64,000 bases of DNA, from the NCBI GenBank assembly GCA_964501785.1, contig CAZCUD010000001.1, forward strand, positions 427,567-491,566. Reading direction: 5' to 3'. How positions within the stretch are numbered: the first letter of the stretch is position 1; each line of letters starts with the position of its first letter. The DNA is from DATBSK01 sp964501785 (GTDB lineage Bacteria; Actinomycetota; Acidimicrobiia; IMCC26256; PALSA-555). Shown in pieces: positions 25,179-33,857 of the stretch. Position numbers and translations under genes: made by a program. A model generated the notes under the pieces. That model saw only the letters and a program-made list of their open reading frames with translations, did not search any database and had not been told where the DNA came from.

Positions 25179-26510
25179 CTACTCGTTCCGCGACCGGATC
25201 ATCGACGGCAGGAGCCGCACGAACCCACCGAAGGCCCGGATCCGATCTTGCACGATGGCGGGGCGGACGTCGTCACCACGCAGCATCGGGCTCACGACGT
25301 CGCGCCGCGCGTACGACGCGGTGACGAGCAACGACTGCCCGGCCGCGCGGGCTGCCGTGGTCCAGGGGGCGTGACGGGCGAGCACGAGCAGGTGGTTGCG
25401 CTCGTTCTGGTATCGGGCGAGGTGGGAGTGCTCGCCGGTCGTCGCGGAGTGCTCGTGCCAGACGACCGACTCGGGTACGTAGGCGTAGCGCCAGCCTCGC
25501 TCGCGACCACGCCACGCCAGCTCGAGGTCCTCGTAGTACAGGAACAGGCGCTCGTCGAGCAGCCCGACGTCGGCGAGGTAGCGCGCGGAGAGGAGTGCCG
25601 CCGCGCCGCACCACGCGAACACCTCGCCCGGCTCGTCGAAGCGTCCGTCGTCGGGTTCGAGGTAGCCCCGGTCGGCGCCGAACCCGCCTGGCGTCAGGAC
25701 GGAGCCCGCGTTGTTGACGATCGGCACGGGATCGCTCGTCACGGCGAGCTCGTGCCACGTCGGTGCCGTGCTCAGCTCCGCCTCGAGCCTGGTCGAGCCC
25801 GTGCGCAGCTCGAGGTCACCGGTCGCGCGTCCGACGACGCAGAGCCTGATCGCGGCGGGGCGCGGAGCATCGCGCCCGACGGGGACGCGCAGCACCGCCT
25901 CTGACCCGGACCACTGCGTGCTGACGCCGTCGTCGCGATCGGGCTCGGGACCGAGGAAGCCTCGCCACCACTGGACGCCGCCGAGCACGTCGACGCGACC
26001 TCCTTCGGCGTCGACGAGCTCGGCGCCCACGACGCGCGCGCCGAGCTCGCGATGGTCCCCCCTGCCCGGGACCGACGTCGTGCTCGACAGCTCGACGTCG
26101 AGGTAGCGCGACGCGAAGAGGATCTTCGGGCACGCGGCGCCGAGCGCCGAGTCGCGTTCGAGGGCGTCGACGAGCGGGGTCAGCCAGCCGGGCGGCACCT
26201 CGACGTCGTTGTTCACGAGCGCGACGTGATCGATCGGGCCGAGCGCGCGGATGCCGAGGTTCGTCCCGCCGGCGAACCCGAGGTTCTCGTCGCTGCGGAC
26301 GACCCGGACGTCGGACCATCGACGCGCGACCTCGTCGGCGACGCCGTCACGGGAGGCGTTGTCGACGAGGACGACCTCGAGCCGGTCCTGGGGCCAGTCG
26401 GTCGCCCGGAGCTGCTCGATGCAGCGCAACGTCAACGGTCCGCCGTCGTAGTTGACCGTCACGACCCCGACGCGTGGCAGCACGCGCTGAGGTGGGTTCG
26501 AAGGGCTCAT
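25179..26510 (-). CDS. Glycosyltransferase family 2 with an inserted beta-rich domain
   Basis: The protein has 443 residues. The GT-A core is visible at both ends: GVVTVNYDGGPLTLRCIEQ, ENLGFAGGTNLGIR and LVNNDVEVPPG in the first 115 residues, and FAWCGAAALL...FLYYEDLELAWRGRERGW in the last third. Between them sit about 150 extra residues containing GVQWWRGFLGPEPD and a beta-rich run (AAIRLCVVGRATGDLELRTG). This looks like a separate sandwich domain inserted before the acceptor-binding half. Rhamnosyl- or similar transfer is typical of such enzymes, but the substrate is not determinable. It heads the minus-strand pair with the DUF2142 gene and is divergent from 26587. Confidence 0.88.
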   Translation of the reverse strand: MSPSNPPQRVLPRVGVVTVNYDGGPLTLRCIEQLRATDWPQDRLEVVLVDNASRDGVADEVARRWSDVRVVRSDENLGFAGGTNLGIRALGPIDHVALVNNDVEVPPGWLTPLVDALERDSALGAACPKILFASRYLDVELSSTTSVPGRGDHRELGARVVGAELVDAEGGRVDVLGGVQWWRGFLGPEPDRDDGVSTQWSGSEAVLRVPVGRDAPRPAAIRLCVVGRATGDLELRTGSTRLEAELSTAPTWHELAVTSDPVPIVNNAGSVLTPGGFGADRGYLEPDDGRFDEPGEVFAWCGAAALLSARYLADVGLLDERLFLYYEDLELAWRGRERGWRYAYVPESVVWHEHSATTGEHSHLARYQNERNHLLVLARHAPWTTAARAAGQSLLVTASYARRDVVSPMLRGDDVRPAIVQDRIRAFGGFVRLLPSMIRSRNE

Positions 26511-26586
26511 GGCGGCGCTCCGGCGCTACGATCGGAGTCCTGACGCTTCCACCGCCGGGCTCCGGCGCGGCTGTCGACGGATCGTA
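26511..26586. promoter_or_regulatory. Divergent intergenic region between GT2 and the acetyltransferase operon
   Basis: These 76 bases separate two divergent units. TACGAT at 26527-26532 on the plus strand is a possible -10 box for the 26587 operon, giving a leader of about 48 bases. No matching box stands out for the minus-strand gene. Confidence 0.3.
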
Positions 26587-27159
26587 GTGGACCCAACGCT
26601 GCAAGACGCCACCCCATACTTCGCGCATCCGACCGCGATCGTCGAGCCGGGAGCGACCATCGGCGCCGGCACGCGGATCTGGCACCACGCGCACGTGCGC
26701 GAGGGCGCCGCGATCGGTGTCGAGTGCAACCTCGGCAAGAACGTCTACGTCGACGGTGGTGCTCGCATCGGAGACCGTGTGCGGATCCAGAACAACGTGT
26801 CGGTCTACGACGGCGTGACGCTCGAGCACGAGGTCTTCGTGGGGCCGAGCGCGGTGTTCACGAACGACCGAGCACCGCGCGCGACCGGCGATTGGGAGCT
26901 CGTGCCGACGGTCGTGCGTCGCGGCGCGTCGATCGGCGCGAACGCGACGATCGTGTGCGGCATCGAGATCGGAGCGCTGGCCGTCGTCGGTGCCGGCGCA
27001 GTGGTGACGCGATCGGTCGCCGATCACCAGGTGGTGGTCGGCAACCCCGCCCGACCGGTCGGCTGGGCGTGCGAGTGCGGACGGGTCGCGGCGCGGACCG
27101 ACGAGCGTCCCGACGACCTCCGCTGCGACGAGTGCCGAGCGGGGACGGGCGGGGCATGA
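26587..27159 (+). CDS. Left-handed beta-helix N-acetyltransferase (WbpD/WlbB-like)
   Basis: The protein has 190 residues of hexapeptide-repeat sequence (IVEPGATIGAGTRIWHHAHV, CNLGKNVYVDGG, GDRVRIQNNVSVYDGV). It matches the UDP-2-acetamido-3-amino-2,3-dideoxyglucuronate N-acetyltransferase group, including the DRAPRA loop and the GNPAR end. A C-terminal addition with C.CG...C.EC looks like a zinc ribbon, which is common in this group. GTG 26587 is preferred over an in-frame ATG at 26509, because that ATG would overlap the divergent GT2 start and add 26 unconserved residues. It is coupled by ATGA to the aminotransferase. Confidence 0.85.
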   Translation: MDPTLQDATPYFAHPTAIVEPGATIGAGTRIWHHAHVREGAAIGVECNLGKNVYVDGGARIGDRVRIQNNVSVYDGVTLEHEVFVGPSAVFTNDRAPRATGDWELVPTVVRRGASIGANATIVCGIEIGALAVVGAGAVVTRSVADHQVVVGNPARPVGWACECGRVAARTDERPDDLRCDECRAGTGGA

Positions 27160-28277
27160 CCGTGCGCGTCCCGCCACGCGAGATCTCGGTGACCTCCGTC
27201 GACCTCGGTGACGAGGAAGAGGCGCTGGTGCTCGAGGTGCTCCGGTCGGGGCAGCTCGCCCAGGGCCCCATGGTCGAGCGGCTCGAGGAGGGGTTCCGTG
27301 CCGTCACCGGGACCCGACACGCGATCGCGGTCAGCTCGGGCACCACGGCGCTCTCCGTGGCTCTCGAGGCGCTGGGCATCGGGCCCGGCGACGAGGTCGT
27401 GACGAGCCCCTTCACGTTCATCGCGACCCTCAACGCGATCCTCGAGACCGGCGCCACCGCCACCTTCGTCGACATCGGTGACGACTTCACGATCTCGGCC
27501 GAAGATCTCGGCAAGGCGATCGGTGACGCCACGCGGGCGGTGATGCCGGTGCACCTCTACGGCCTCCCGGCCGACGTGGGCGCGATCGGCGAGCTCGCCT
27601 CGGCTCGGGGCGTCGCGCTCGTCGAGGACGCCGCTCAGGCGCTCGGCGCGACGGATCGTGGCCGCGCCGTCGGGTCGTTCGGCGTCGGCTGCTTCTCGCT
27701 GTACGCGACCAAGAACCTCACGTCGGGCGAAGGCGGCGTCGTCACCTGCGACGACGACGCCCTCGCCGACCGGATCCGTCTCCTGCGCAACCAGGGGATG
27801 CGCGCCCGGTACCAGTACGAGATCCCTGGCCACAACTACCGGCTGACCGATCTCCAGGCCGCGGTGGCGATCCCGCAGCTGGGGCGGCTGCGAGCGATCG
27901 TCGAGCAGCGGGCCCGCAACGCCGCCGCGCTGTCGGCAGGTCTGAAGGGCGTGCCCGGGCTCGTGCTGCCCGAGGTCCCCGCCGACCGAACGCACGCCTG
28001 GCACCAGTACACCGTCCGCGTCACGTCGGAGGCCCCGCTCGGCCGCGACGAGGTCGCGGCCGAGCTCGCCGAGCGCGGCATCGGCACCGGCGTCTACTAC
28101 CCGCGCATCGTGACCGACCACGAGTGCTACCGCGACCACCCGCAGGTGCGGGTCGCCGACGTTCCCAACGCGCGCGCCGCCGCCGACGAGGTGCTCTCGC
28201 TGCCCGTGCACCCCCGTCTGCTCGCCGAGGACGTCGACGCCGTCGTCGGTGCGGTACGAGAGGTGTTCGACGCTTGA
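27156..28277 (+). CDS. DegT/DnrJ/EryC1-family sugar aminotransferase (WbpE-like)
   Basis: This PLP enzyme of 373 residues converts a keto sugar nucleotide to an amino sugar. Internal-aldimine Lys186 lies in SLYATKNLTSGEGG; AVSSGTTALSVALEALG binds the PLP phosphate; VEDAAQALG and NYRLTDLQAAV are family signatures. With the N-acetyltransferase just before it (ATGA overlap) and the dehydrogenase just after it (TTGA overlap), it forms the oxidise-aminate-acetylate trio known for UDP-GlcNAc3NAcA synthesis. The exact sugar is inferred from this gene order. Confidence 0.92.
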   Translation: MTVRVPPREISVTSVDLGDEEEALVLEVLRSGQLAQGPMVERLEEGFRAVTGTRHAIAVSSGTTALSVALEALGIGPGDEVVTSPFTFIATLNAILETGATATFVDIGDDFTISAEDLGKAIGDATRAVMPVHLYGLPADVGAIGELASARGVALVEDAAQALGATDRGRAVGSFGVGCFSLYATKNLTSGEGGVVTCDDDALADRIRLLRNQGMRARYQYEIPGHNYRLTDLQAAVAIPQLGRLRAIVEQRARNAAALSAGLKGVPGLVLPEVPADRTHAWHQYTVRVTSEAPLGRDEVAAELAERGIGTGVYYPRIVTDHECYRDHPQVRVADVPNARAAADEVLSLPVHPRLLAEDVDAVVGAVREVFDA

Positions 28278-29245
28278 CGCTGCGGCTGGCCATCGTCGGC
28301 GCGGGCATCATGGGCGCCAACCACGCTCGACTCGCGCAGAGCCTGCGTGACGTCGCGGTGACGCACGTCGTCGATCCCGACCTGGCCCGCGCGAGCCGGC
28401 TTGCGACCTCCGTCGGTGCGGAGGCGACCGCCGACGTCGGCGAGGTCCTCGACCGCATCGACGCGGCGGTCCTGGCCGTGCCGAGCGACCTCCACCACCC
28501 GGTGGGCCTCGAGCTGGTGAAGGCCGGGCTCCACGTCCTGGTCGAGAAGCCGATCGCACCGACGGTCGTCGAGGCCGAGGAGCTCGCCGCCGCCGCGGAG
28601 GCGGGAGGGACGACGCTCATGGTCGGGCACGTCGAGCGGTTCAACCCGGCGGTGCTCGAGCTCGACAACCTCGTCGGGGACGACGTGCTGCACGTGGCGG
28701 CCGCCCGCATCAGCCCGTTCTCGACCCGGATCCGCGAGAGCGTGATCGCCGACCTCATGATCCACGACCTCGATGTGATCCGCGCGATCGCCGGATGCGG
28801 CGTCGTCGACGTGGCGTGCATGGGCATGGCCGTGCGCTCCGACACGACCGACCTCGCGAACGTGCTGCTCCGCTTCGAGAACGGCATGACCGCGTCGTTG
28901 ACGGCCAGCCGGATCGGCCAGCAGAAGATCCGAGAGCTGCGCATCACCCAGCCCGACCGCTTCGTCACCGTCGACCTCGTCCGACAGGACGTCACGATCA
29001 ACCGCGTCGAGCACTCCGAGTTCCTCTCGTCCCAGGGCGCGCGCTACCGCCAGAGCGGGGTCGTCGAGATCCCGTTCCTCGAGCACCGGGGAGAGCCGCT
29101 CCTCCTGGAGCTCCAGGAGTTCGTGCGGGCGGTCACGACCGGCACCCAACCCCGCGTCACCGCGGCCGACGGCGTCGAGGCCGTGCGTCTCGTCGAGCGG
29201 ATCGAGGCCGCGGCGACGGGTCCCACGACTCCCGCGGAGCGCTGA
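28274..29245 (+). CDS. Gfo/Idh/MocA-family sugar dehydrogenase (WbpB/WlbA-like)
   Basis: The protein has 323 residues. An N-terminal Rossmann motif (LAIVGAGIMGANHARL) and the active-site EKP motif with Lys92 (LVEKPIAPT) are present, as is GHVERFNPAV of the WlbA-type enzymes. In the diacetamido-glucuronate pathway this enzyme oxidises C3 of UDP-GlcNAcA before amination. The likely start is TTG 28274, which overlaps the aminotransferase stop; there is no ATG or GTG ahead of the Rossmann motif. The UDP-GlcNAc 6-dehydrogenase needed before it is not in this window. Confidence 0.9.
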   Translation: MTLRLAIVGAGIMGANHARLAQSLRDVAVTHVVDPDLARASRLATSVGAEATADVGEVLDRIDAAVLAVPSDLHHPVGLELVKAGLHVLVEKPIAPTVVEAEELAAAAEAGGTTLMVGHVERFNPAVLELDNLVGDDVLHVAAARISPFSTRIRESVIADLMIHDLDVIRAIAGCGVVDVACMGMAVRSDTTDLANVLLRFENGMTASLTASRIGQQKIRELRITQPDRFVTVDLVRQDVTINRVEHSEFLSSQGARYRQSGVVEIPFLEHRGEPLLLELQEFVRAVTTGTQPRVTAADGVEAVRLVERIEAAATGPTTPAER

Positions 29246-29251
29246 GCCGGC

Positions 29252-30184
29252 GTGTACCGAGATCGCACCATCGCGGCCGTCGTCCCCGCCCACAACGAAG
29301 AGGCGCACATCGCGGACGTCGTCAACGGTCTTCCCGACTACGTCGACCACATCGTCGTCGTCGACGACGCGAGCACCGATCGCACGGCCGAGGTCGCGGA
29401 GGCGACGGGCGACCCGCGTCTCGTCGTGATCCGTCACGAGCAGAACCAGGGCGTCGGCGGTGCCATCATCACCGCCCATCGGCGGGCACTCGAGCTCGGG
29501 AGCGACATCGACGTCGTCTTCGCCGGCGACGACCAGATGGATCCGCAGCACCTGCCTGCGCTCCTCGACCCGATCATCGACGACGGCTATGGCTTCACGA
29601 AGGCCAACCGCTTCTTCTCCCGCAGGTCGTTCGAAGGCATGCCCCGCTATCGGGTGTTCGGCAACATCGTGCTGTCGTTCCTCACGAAGCTCGCGAGCGG
29701 CTACTGGCACCTCTTCGACCCGCAGAACGGCTACACCGCGATCACTCGTGAAGCCCTGGAGCTCGTCCCGCTCGACGAGATCGCACGCGGCTACGAGTTC
29801 GAGAACGACCTGCTCATCAACCTCAACATCGTCGGCATACGCGCGCACGACGTCTCGGTGCCCGCTCGCTACGGCAGCGAGGTGTCCGGCATCAAGCTCC
29901 GTCAGGTGATCCCCGCGATCGGCTTCCTCCTCGTGCGGGGCTTCTGGAAGCGACTGATCTGGAAGTACACGATCCGCTCGTTCTCGCCGATCGCGCTGTT
30001 CTTCTTCGTCGGCATGCTGCTCGTGCTCTGGGGCGTCGGCTTCGGGATCTGGGTGATCGTCGAGACGGTCGGACCCGGCGTCGCCACCACCGGGACCGTG
30101 ATCCTCTCGGTGGTACCGTTCCTGATCGGCGTGCAGCTGCTCATCTCCGCGCTCGTGCTCGACATCCAGGAGTCCCCAGACTGA
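29252..30184 (+). CDS. Polyprenol-phosphate-type glycosyltransferase family 2 with C-terminal membrane anchor
   Basis: The protein has 310 residues. The GT-A domain resembles dolichyl-phosphate mannose/glucose synthases: AAVVPAHNEEAHIADVV, VVVDDASTDRT, FAGDDQMDP (metal site) and FDPQNGYTAITREAL. Two hydrophobic helices close the protein (IALFFFVGMLLVLWGVGFGI and VILSVVPFLIGVQLLISALV). It probably charges a polyprenyl phosphate or an early lipid-linked intermediate at the membrane; the sugar is unknown. The GTG lies 6 bases after the dehydrogenase stop, and its stop shares a base with the next ATG. Confidence 0.88.
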   Translation: MYRDRTIAAVVPAHNEEAHIADVVNGLPDYVDHIVVVDDASTDRTAEVAEATGDPRLVVIRHEQNQGVGGAIITAHRRALELGSDIDVVFAGDDQMDPQHLPALLDPIIDDGYGFTKANRFFSRRSFEGMPRYRVFGNIVLSFLTKLASGYWHLFDPQNGYTAITREALELVPLDEIARGYEFENDLLINLNIVGIRAHDVSVPARYGSEVSGIKLRQVIPAIGFLLVRGFWKRLIWKYTIRSFSPIALFFFVGMLLVLWGVGFGIWVIVETVGPGVATTGTVILSVVPFLIGVQLLISALVLDIQESPD

Positions 30185-31353
30185 TGAGGTTGCGACGCCG
30201 ACGGGTCCTGCCCGGTGCCGGCGCAGTCGATCCGCCGCTCACCCGCGACGACACGGCGCGCCTGCTGCTGCCGAACCGTCGCATCGGTCGCGACGCCGGC
30301 AGCGGTCGCGCGGATGCCCGCGACGACCTGCCCGCGTTCGTCGGCCACGTCGACGAGCCCGCAGGTCCCGACGTGATGGGTCGCGGGCTCCCGATGCTGC
30401 GGGTGCGCGGCTGGGCGGCGTCGACACGGGGTCTCCCGGTGCACGCCACCGTCCGCGCCGGTCGCGCCGAGCCGGTGACCGTCGTGTGCGACCTCCCGAG
30501 GCCCGACGTCATCCAGAACCTCGACGGTCGCTTCGGGGTGCTCCCCGAAGCCTGCGGCTTCCAGGTCGACGTCGACCTGCCGGCCGGCGAGCGGTCGGTC
30601 GCACTGGTGCTCGACGTCGACGACGGCGAGTACGGGAGCCGGCGCACCTATCGGGTCGACACCGACGGCGGCTCCGTGGCCCCGCGGGCCGACTACAAGG
30701 CGACGTGGCAGGCGGCCGCCGTCGACGTCGACAGCGCCAAGCTGGCCGTCTCGGGCTACACGAGCGAGGCCGAGTACGAGCGCACCGCGCACCAGAACGT
30801 CGAGAACTTCCGCGCGACCGTCGGCATCCAGCCCGACGACGAGATCCTGGAGATCGGCTGCGGTGTCGGGCGGGTCGGCACCGCGCTCGCGCCGCTCTGC
30901 AAGCGCTGGGTCGGCGCCGACGTGTCGTCGAACATGCTCCAGCACGCGCGTGAGCGTCTCTCGGCGCACGACAACGTCGAGCTCGTCGAGCTGAGCGGGT
31001 GGGACCTCGGGCCGATCGCCTCGGAGTCCCTCGATCTCGTGTACTCCACGGTCGTGTTCATGCACCTCGACGAGTGGGAGCGCTACTCGTACATCGCAGA
31101 GGCGTTCCGGGTGCTCCGGCCGGGCGGGCGGCTCTACGTCGACAACTTCAACCTCTGCAGCGATCCCGGATGGGCGTTCTTCACCGAGATGGCGACCAAC
31201 TACCACCCACTGGGTCGGCCGCCCAACATCTCGAAGTCGTCGACGCCCGACGAGATGCGCACCTACTTCGAGCGCGCGGGCTTCGAGGCGATCAAGGTGC
31301 TGTCGTCACCCGACATCCTCTGGATGTCGGTGCACGGCAAGAAGCCGGCCTGA
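30184..31353 (+). CDS. Class I SAM methyltransferase with N-terminal beta domain
   Basis: The protein has 389 residues. The N-terminal basic stretch is followed (about 74-165) by a beta domain with LRVRGWAAS...LPRPDVIQ...CGFQVDV. This pattern (a GW start, an RPDV segment, then GF) is found ahead of many glycan-cluster enzymes, and a relative lies at 18658. The C-terminal methyltransferase domain has ILEIGCGVGRVG at about 221, LDLVYSTVVFMHL and FRVLRPGGRLYVD. The acceptor is probably a sugar. It is the last gene of the unit starting at 26587, and its stop sits inside a terminator-like hairpin. Confidence 0.88.
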   Translation: MRLRRRRVLPGAGAVDPPLTRDDTARLLLPNRRIGRDAGSGRADARDDLPAFVGHVDEPAGPDVMGRGLPMLRVRGWAASTRGLPVHATVRAGRAEPVTVVCDLPRPDVIQNLDGRFGVLPEACGFQVDVDLPAGERSVALVLDVDDGEYGSRRTYRVDTDGGSVAPRADYKATWQAAAVDVDSAKLAVSGYTSEAEYERTAHQNVENFRATVGIQPDDEILEIGCGVGRVGTALAPLCKRWVGADVSSNMLQHARERLSAHDNVELVELSGWDLGPIASESLDLVYSTVVFMHLDEWERYSYIAEAFRVLRPGGRLYVDNFNLCSDPGWAFFTEMATNYHPLGRPPNISKSSTPDEMRTYFERAGFEAIKVLSSPDILWMSVHGKKPA

Positions 31354-31380
31354 GGGACCCTCGACCCGAGGCGGGCCGGC
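31344..31380. terminator. Compound hairpin between convergent genes (bidirectional terminator candidate)
   Basis: GCCGGCC (31344-31350) pairs with GGCCGGC (31374-31380) and encloses CCTCG-ACC-CGAGG. It sits between the methyltransferase stop and the rmlB stop, which face each other. There is no U tract, as is usual in GC-rich actinobacteria. Confidence 0.4.
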
Positions 31381-31386
31381 GACTCG

Positions 31387-32358
31387 TCACGCGCGCTGCT
31401 TGAGCGGTTCCCACCACCAGCGGTGGTCGCGGTACCAGGCGACGGTCGCCTCGAGCGCCTCACCGAACTCCCGTGCCGGTGACCAGCCGAGCGCCTCGAC
31501 CTTGCTGGTGTCGATCGAGTAGCGGCGGTCGTGGCCGAGGCGGTCCTCGACGTACTCGATCATCGAGTCGTCGTGACCGAGGATCGAAAGGATCCGGTCG
31601 GTGAGCTCGCGGTTCGGCACCTCGTTGCCCGCACCGATGTTGTAGATCTCGCCGACCACGCCGTCGCGACGGACGGCTTCGAGCGCGGTGCAGTTGTCCT
31701 CCACGTAGCACCAGTCGCGGACGTTCATGCCGTCGCCGTAGAGGGGGACCTTCTGCCCGTCGAGGAGGTTGGTGACGAACAGCGGGATCACCTTCTCCGG
31801 GTACTGGTACGGGCCGAAGTTGTTCGACGACCTGGTGACGATGACGGGCAGCCCGTGGGTCGTGTGGTACGAGAGCGCGATCAGGTCGGACCCGGCCTTC
31901 GATGCCGAGTAGGGCGAGCGGGGGTCGAGTCGGTCGGTCTCGACGAACGACCCGTCCTCGATCGAGCCGTAGACCTCGTCGGTCGAGATGTGCACCACCC
32001 GCTCGATCCCGACCGTGCGGGCCACGTCGCAGACCACGTTCGTACCGCCACAGTTGGTGCGCACGAACTCGTCCGGCGACACGATCGAGCGGTCGACGTG
32101 GCTCTCGGCCGCGAAGTGCACGACGACCGAGTGACCGTCCATCGCCGCGAGCACCGCGTCGCGGTCGGTGATGTCGCCCTTGACGAACGTGTAGCGGGGA
32201 TCGTCGTCGAGGTCGCGCAGGTTGTCGAGGTTGCCGGCGTAGGTGAGCGCATCGAACACCGTGACGGAGTCGTCGCTGTTCGCGAGGACCCCGCGCACGT
32301 AGTTGGAGCCGATGAACCCGGCCGCGCCGGTGACGAAGAGGCTCGTGCCAGAGGGCAT
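31387..32358 (-). CDS. rmlB: dTDP-glucose 4,6-dehydratase
   Basis: This is the second step of dTDP-L-rhamnose synthesis: dTDP-glucose to dTDP-4-keto-6-deoxyglucose. The protein has 323 residues, the usual length. It has the NAD-binding motif VTGAAGFIGSNYVR, HFAAESHVDRSI, the catalytic HISTDEVYG triad region, YSASKAG (Tyr and Lys) and the substrate motif RSSNNFGPYQYPEK. It lies downstream of rmlD on the same strand with a 12-base gap. A -10-like TAGACT overlaps the rmlD stop, so rmlB may also be transcribed on its own. Confidence 0.96.
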   Translation of the reverse strand: MPSGTSLFVTGAAGFIGSNYVRGVLANSDDSVTVFDALTYAGNLDNLRDLDDDPRYTFVKGDITDRDAVLAAMDGHSVVVHFAAESHVDRSIVSPDEFVRTNCGGTNVVCDVARTVGIERVVHISTDEVYGSIEDGSFVETDRLDPRSPYSASKAGSDLIALSYHTTHGLPVIVTRSSNNFGPYQYPEKVIPLFVTNLLDGQKVPLYGDGMNVRDWCYVEDNCTALEAVRRDGVVGEIYNIGAGNEVPNRELTDRILSILGHDDSMIEYVEDRLGHDRRYSIDTSKVEALGWSPAREFGEALEATVAWYRDHRWWWEPLKQRA

Positions 32359-32367
32359 GAGCCGACG

Positions 32368-32373
32368 AGTCTA
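32368..32373 (-). promoter_or_regulatory. -10 box (TAGACT) before rmlB
   Basis: TAGACT on the minus strand ends 9 bases before the rmlB ATG, and its first three bases are the rmlD stop codon TAG. It would give a near-leaderless rmlB mRNA. Confidence 0.35.
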
Positions 32374-33216
32374 CGAGGTGAGGGTTGCGACCAGCCGGTC
32401 GAGCGCGCTGCGGTACGGGGGGAGCAGGGGGATGCCGGATCCTCGCAAGGCCGCGTTGTCGAGGACCGAGTTGGCCGGGCGCGGTGCCGGACGGGGAGGA
32501 TCGAGGTCGGCGGTCGCGATCGGCAGGACGCGCTCCGGATCGTCGCCGGCCGACTCGAGGACCGCGCGGGCGAACTCGAACCACGAGACCGCACCCTGGT
32601 TGGTGACGTGGAAGCAGCCGGGTCGGCGCTCGACGACGAGGCGACGAACCATCGCCGCGGCGTCGTCGGCGAACGTCGGGTGGCCGCGCTGGTCGTCCAC
32701 GAAGCGCAGGGTGTCGTGCTCGCTCGCGAGCCGCAGGATCGTCTTCACCATGTTCTGACCGTTGCGGCCGCACACCCACGAGATGCGCACGATCGTCGCG
32801 CCGGGCGATGCGGCCGCCTCGTGCTCGCCCGCGAGCTTCGATCGCCCGTAGACGGACTGCGGCGCGGGTTCGTCCCACTCGACGTAGGGGGTCTCCTTCG
32901 TGCCGTCGAAGACGTAGTCGGTCGAGAAGGCGCAGAGGTGTGCGCCGACTCGTCGCGCCGCTTCGGCGACGTGGCGAGTGCCGAGGGCGTTGACGGTGAA
33001 CGCCCGGTCGGGGTCGCTCTCGCACGCGTCGACGGCGGTCCACGCGGCCGCGTGCACGACCGCGTCAGGGCGCAGCGTCGAGATCGCGGCGAGCACCTCG
33101 CTCCGGTCGGTGATGTCGAGCGCGGCGTGGTCGCAGGCAACGACCTCGTGATCGGAGAACGCGGCGACCAGCTCGTGGCCGACCTGGCCGCCCGCGCCGG
33201 TGACGAGGACCTTCAC
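32371..33216 (-). CDS. rmlD: dTDP-4-dehydrorhamnose reductase
   Basis: This is the last step to dTDP-L-rhamnose, an NAD(P)H-dependent reduction at C4. The protein has 281 residues and an SDR fold: VLVTGAGGQVGHELV, VVHAAAWTAVDACESD and FSTDYVFDGTKETPY, with catalytic Tyr and Lys in VYGRSKLAGE. The GTG start encodes VKVLVTGAGG, the usual RmlD N-terminus. The rmlC stop lies 64 bases upstream. Confidence 0.95.
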   Translation of the reverse strand: MKVLVTGAGGQVGHELVAAFSDHEVVACDHAALDITDRSEVLAAISTLRPDAVVHAAAWTAVDACESDPDRAFTVNALGTRHVAEAARRVGAHLCAFSTDYVFDGTKETPYVEWDEPAPQSVYGRSKLAGEHEAAASPGATIVRISWVCGRNGQNMVKTILRLASEHDTLRFVDDQRGHPTFADDAAAMVRRLVVERRPGCFHVTNQGAVSWFEFARAVLESAGDDPERVLPIATADLDPPRPAPRPANSVLDNAALRGSGIPLLPPYRSALDRLVATLTS

Positions 33217-33280
33217 GACCCGGTGAGGCGCACCTGGAGCCCGGGATCCGGGCGCCAGGTACGCATCGACGTCTGCTCGG

Positions 33281-33847
33281 TCACGTCCGCAGGCCGAAGT
33301 GCGGACGGAGCGCGGGCTCGAGGTCGGCTCGGGCCGGGTTCGTCTGGTCGCGCTTGGAGAGGATCGGGTCTCCGACGCCCCAGTCGGCGCCCACCGCCGG
33401 GTCGTCCCAGGCGACGCCGAGCTCGTCGTCGGGGTTGTAGTAGCCGTCGACGAGGTAGGTGATCGTCATGTCGGTGAGGGCGGCGAAGCCGTGCGCCACG
33501 CCGGGCGGGATGAAGACGCCCCGATGGTCGTGGCTGCCATCGGGTCGCGCCCCGAGGTCGAGGGTGAGGGTGGCGCCGTCGGTCGGGCCGCCGGCGCGGA
33601 GGTCGTGCAGCACGACGCGGGCTCGTCCGAAGGGCACGTACCAGTAGTCGGCCTGGTGAAGGTGGTAGTGCAGACCCACGACGCAGCCCTGCTGACGATC
33701 GGCGCGGTTGGCCTGGATCATCTCGCGACCCTGCGGGAACCACTCGCGGCGGTACGTCTCGACGAAGACGCCACGGTCGTCGCCGAAGAGCGCGGGGTCG
33801 GCGATGTAGACGCCGCTGATGACGTCGGACTCGGTGATCTCGGCCAC
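33281..33847 (-). CDS. rmlC: dTDP-4-dehydrorhamnose 3,5-epimerase
   Basis: The protein has 188 residues and a cupin fold. RmlC motifs: DDRGVFVETYR, the catalytic His in GCVVGLHYHL, and FIPPGVAHGFAALTD. It epimerises C3 and C5 of the keto sugar. Its GTG follows the rmlA stop by 10 bases. The 64-base gap to rmlD contains nothing I recognise. Confidence 0.94.
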   Translation of the reverse strand: MAEITESDVISGVYIADPALFGDDRGVFVETYRREWFPQGREMIQANRADRQQGCVVGLHYHLHQADYWYVPFGRARVVLHDLRAGGPTDGATLTLDLGARPDGSHDHRGVFIPPGVAHGFAALTDMTITYLVDGYYNPDDELGVAWDDPAVGADWGVGDPILSKRDQTNPARADLEPALRPHFGLRT

Positions 33848-33857
33848 GTCGTGATGT

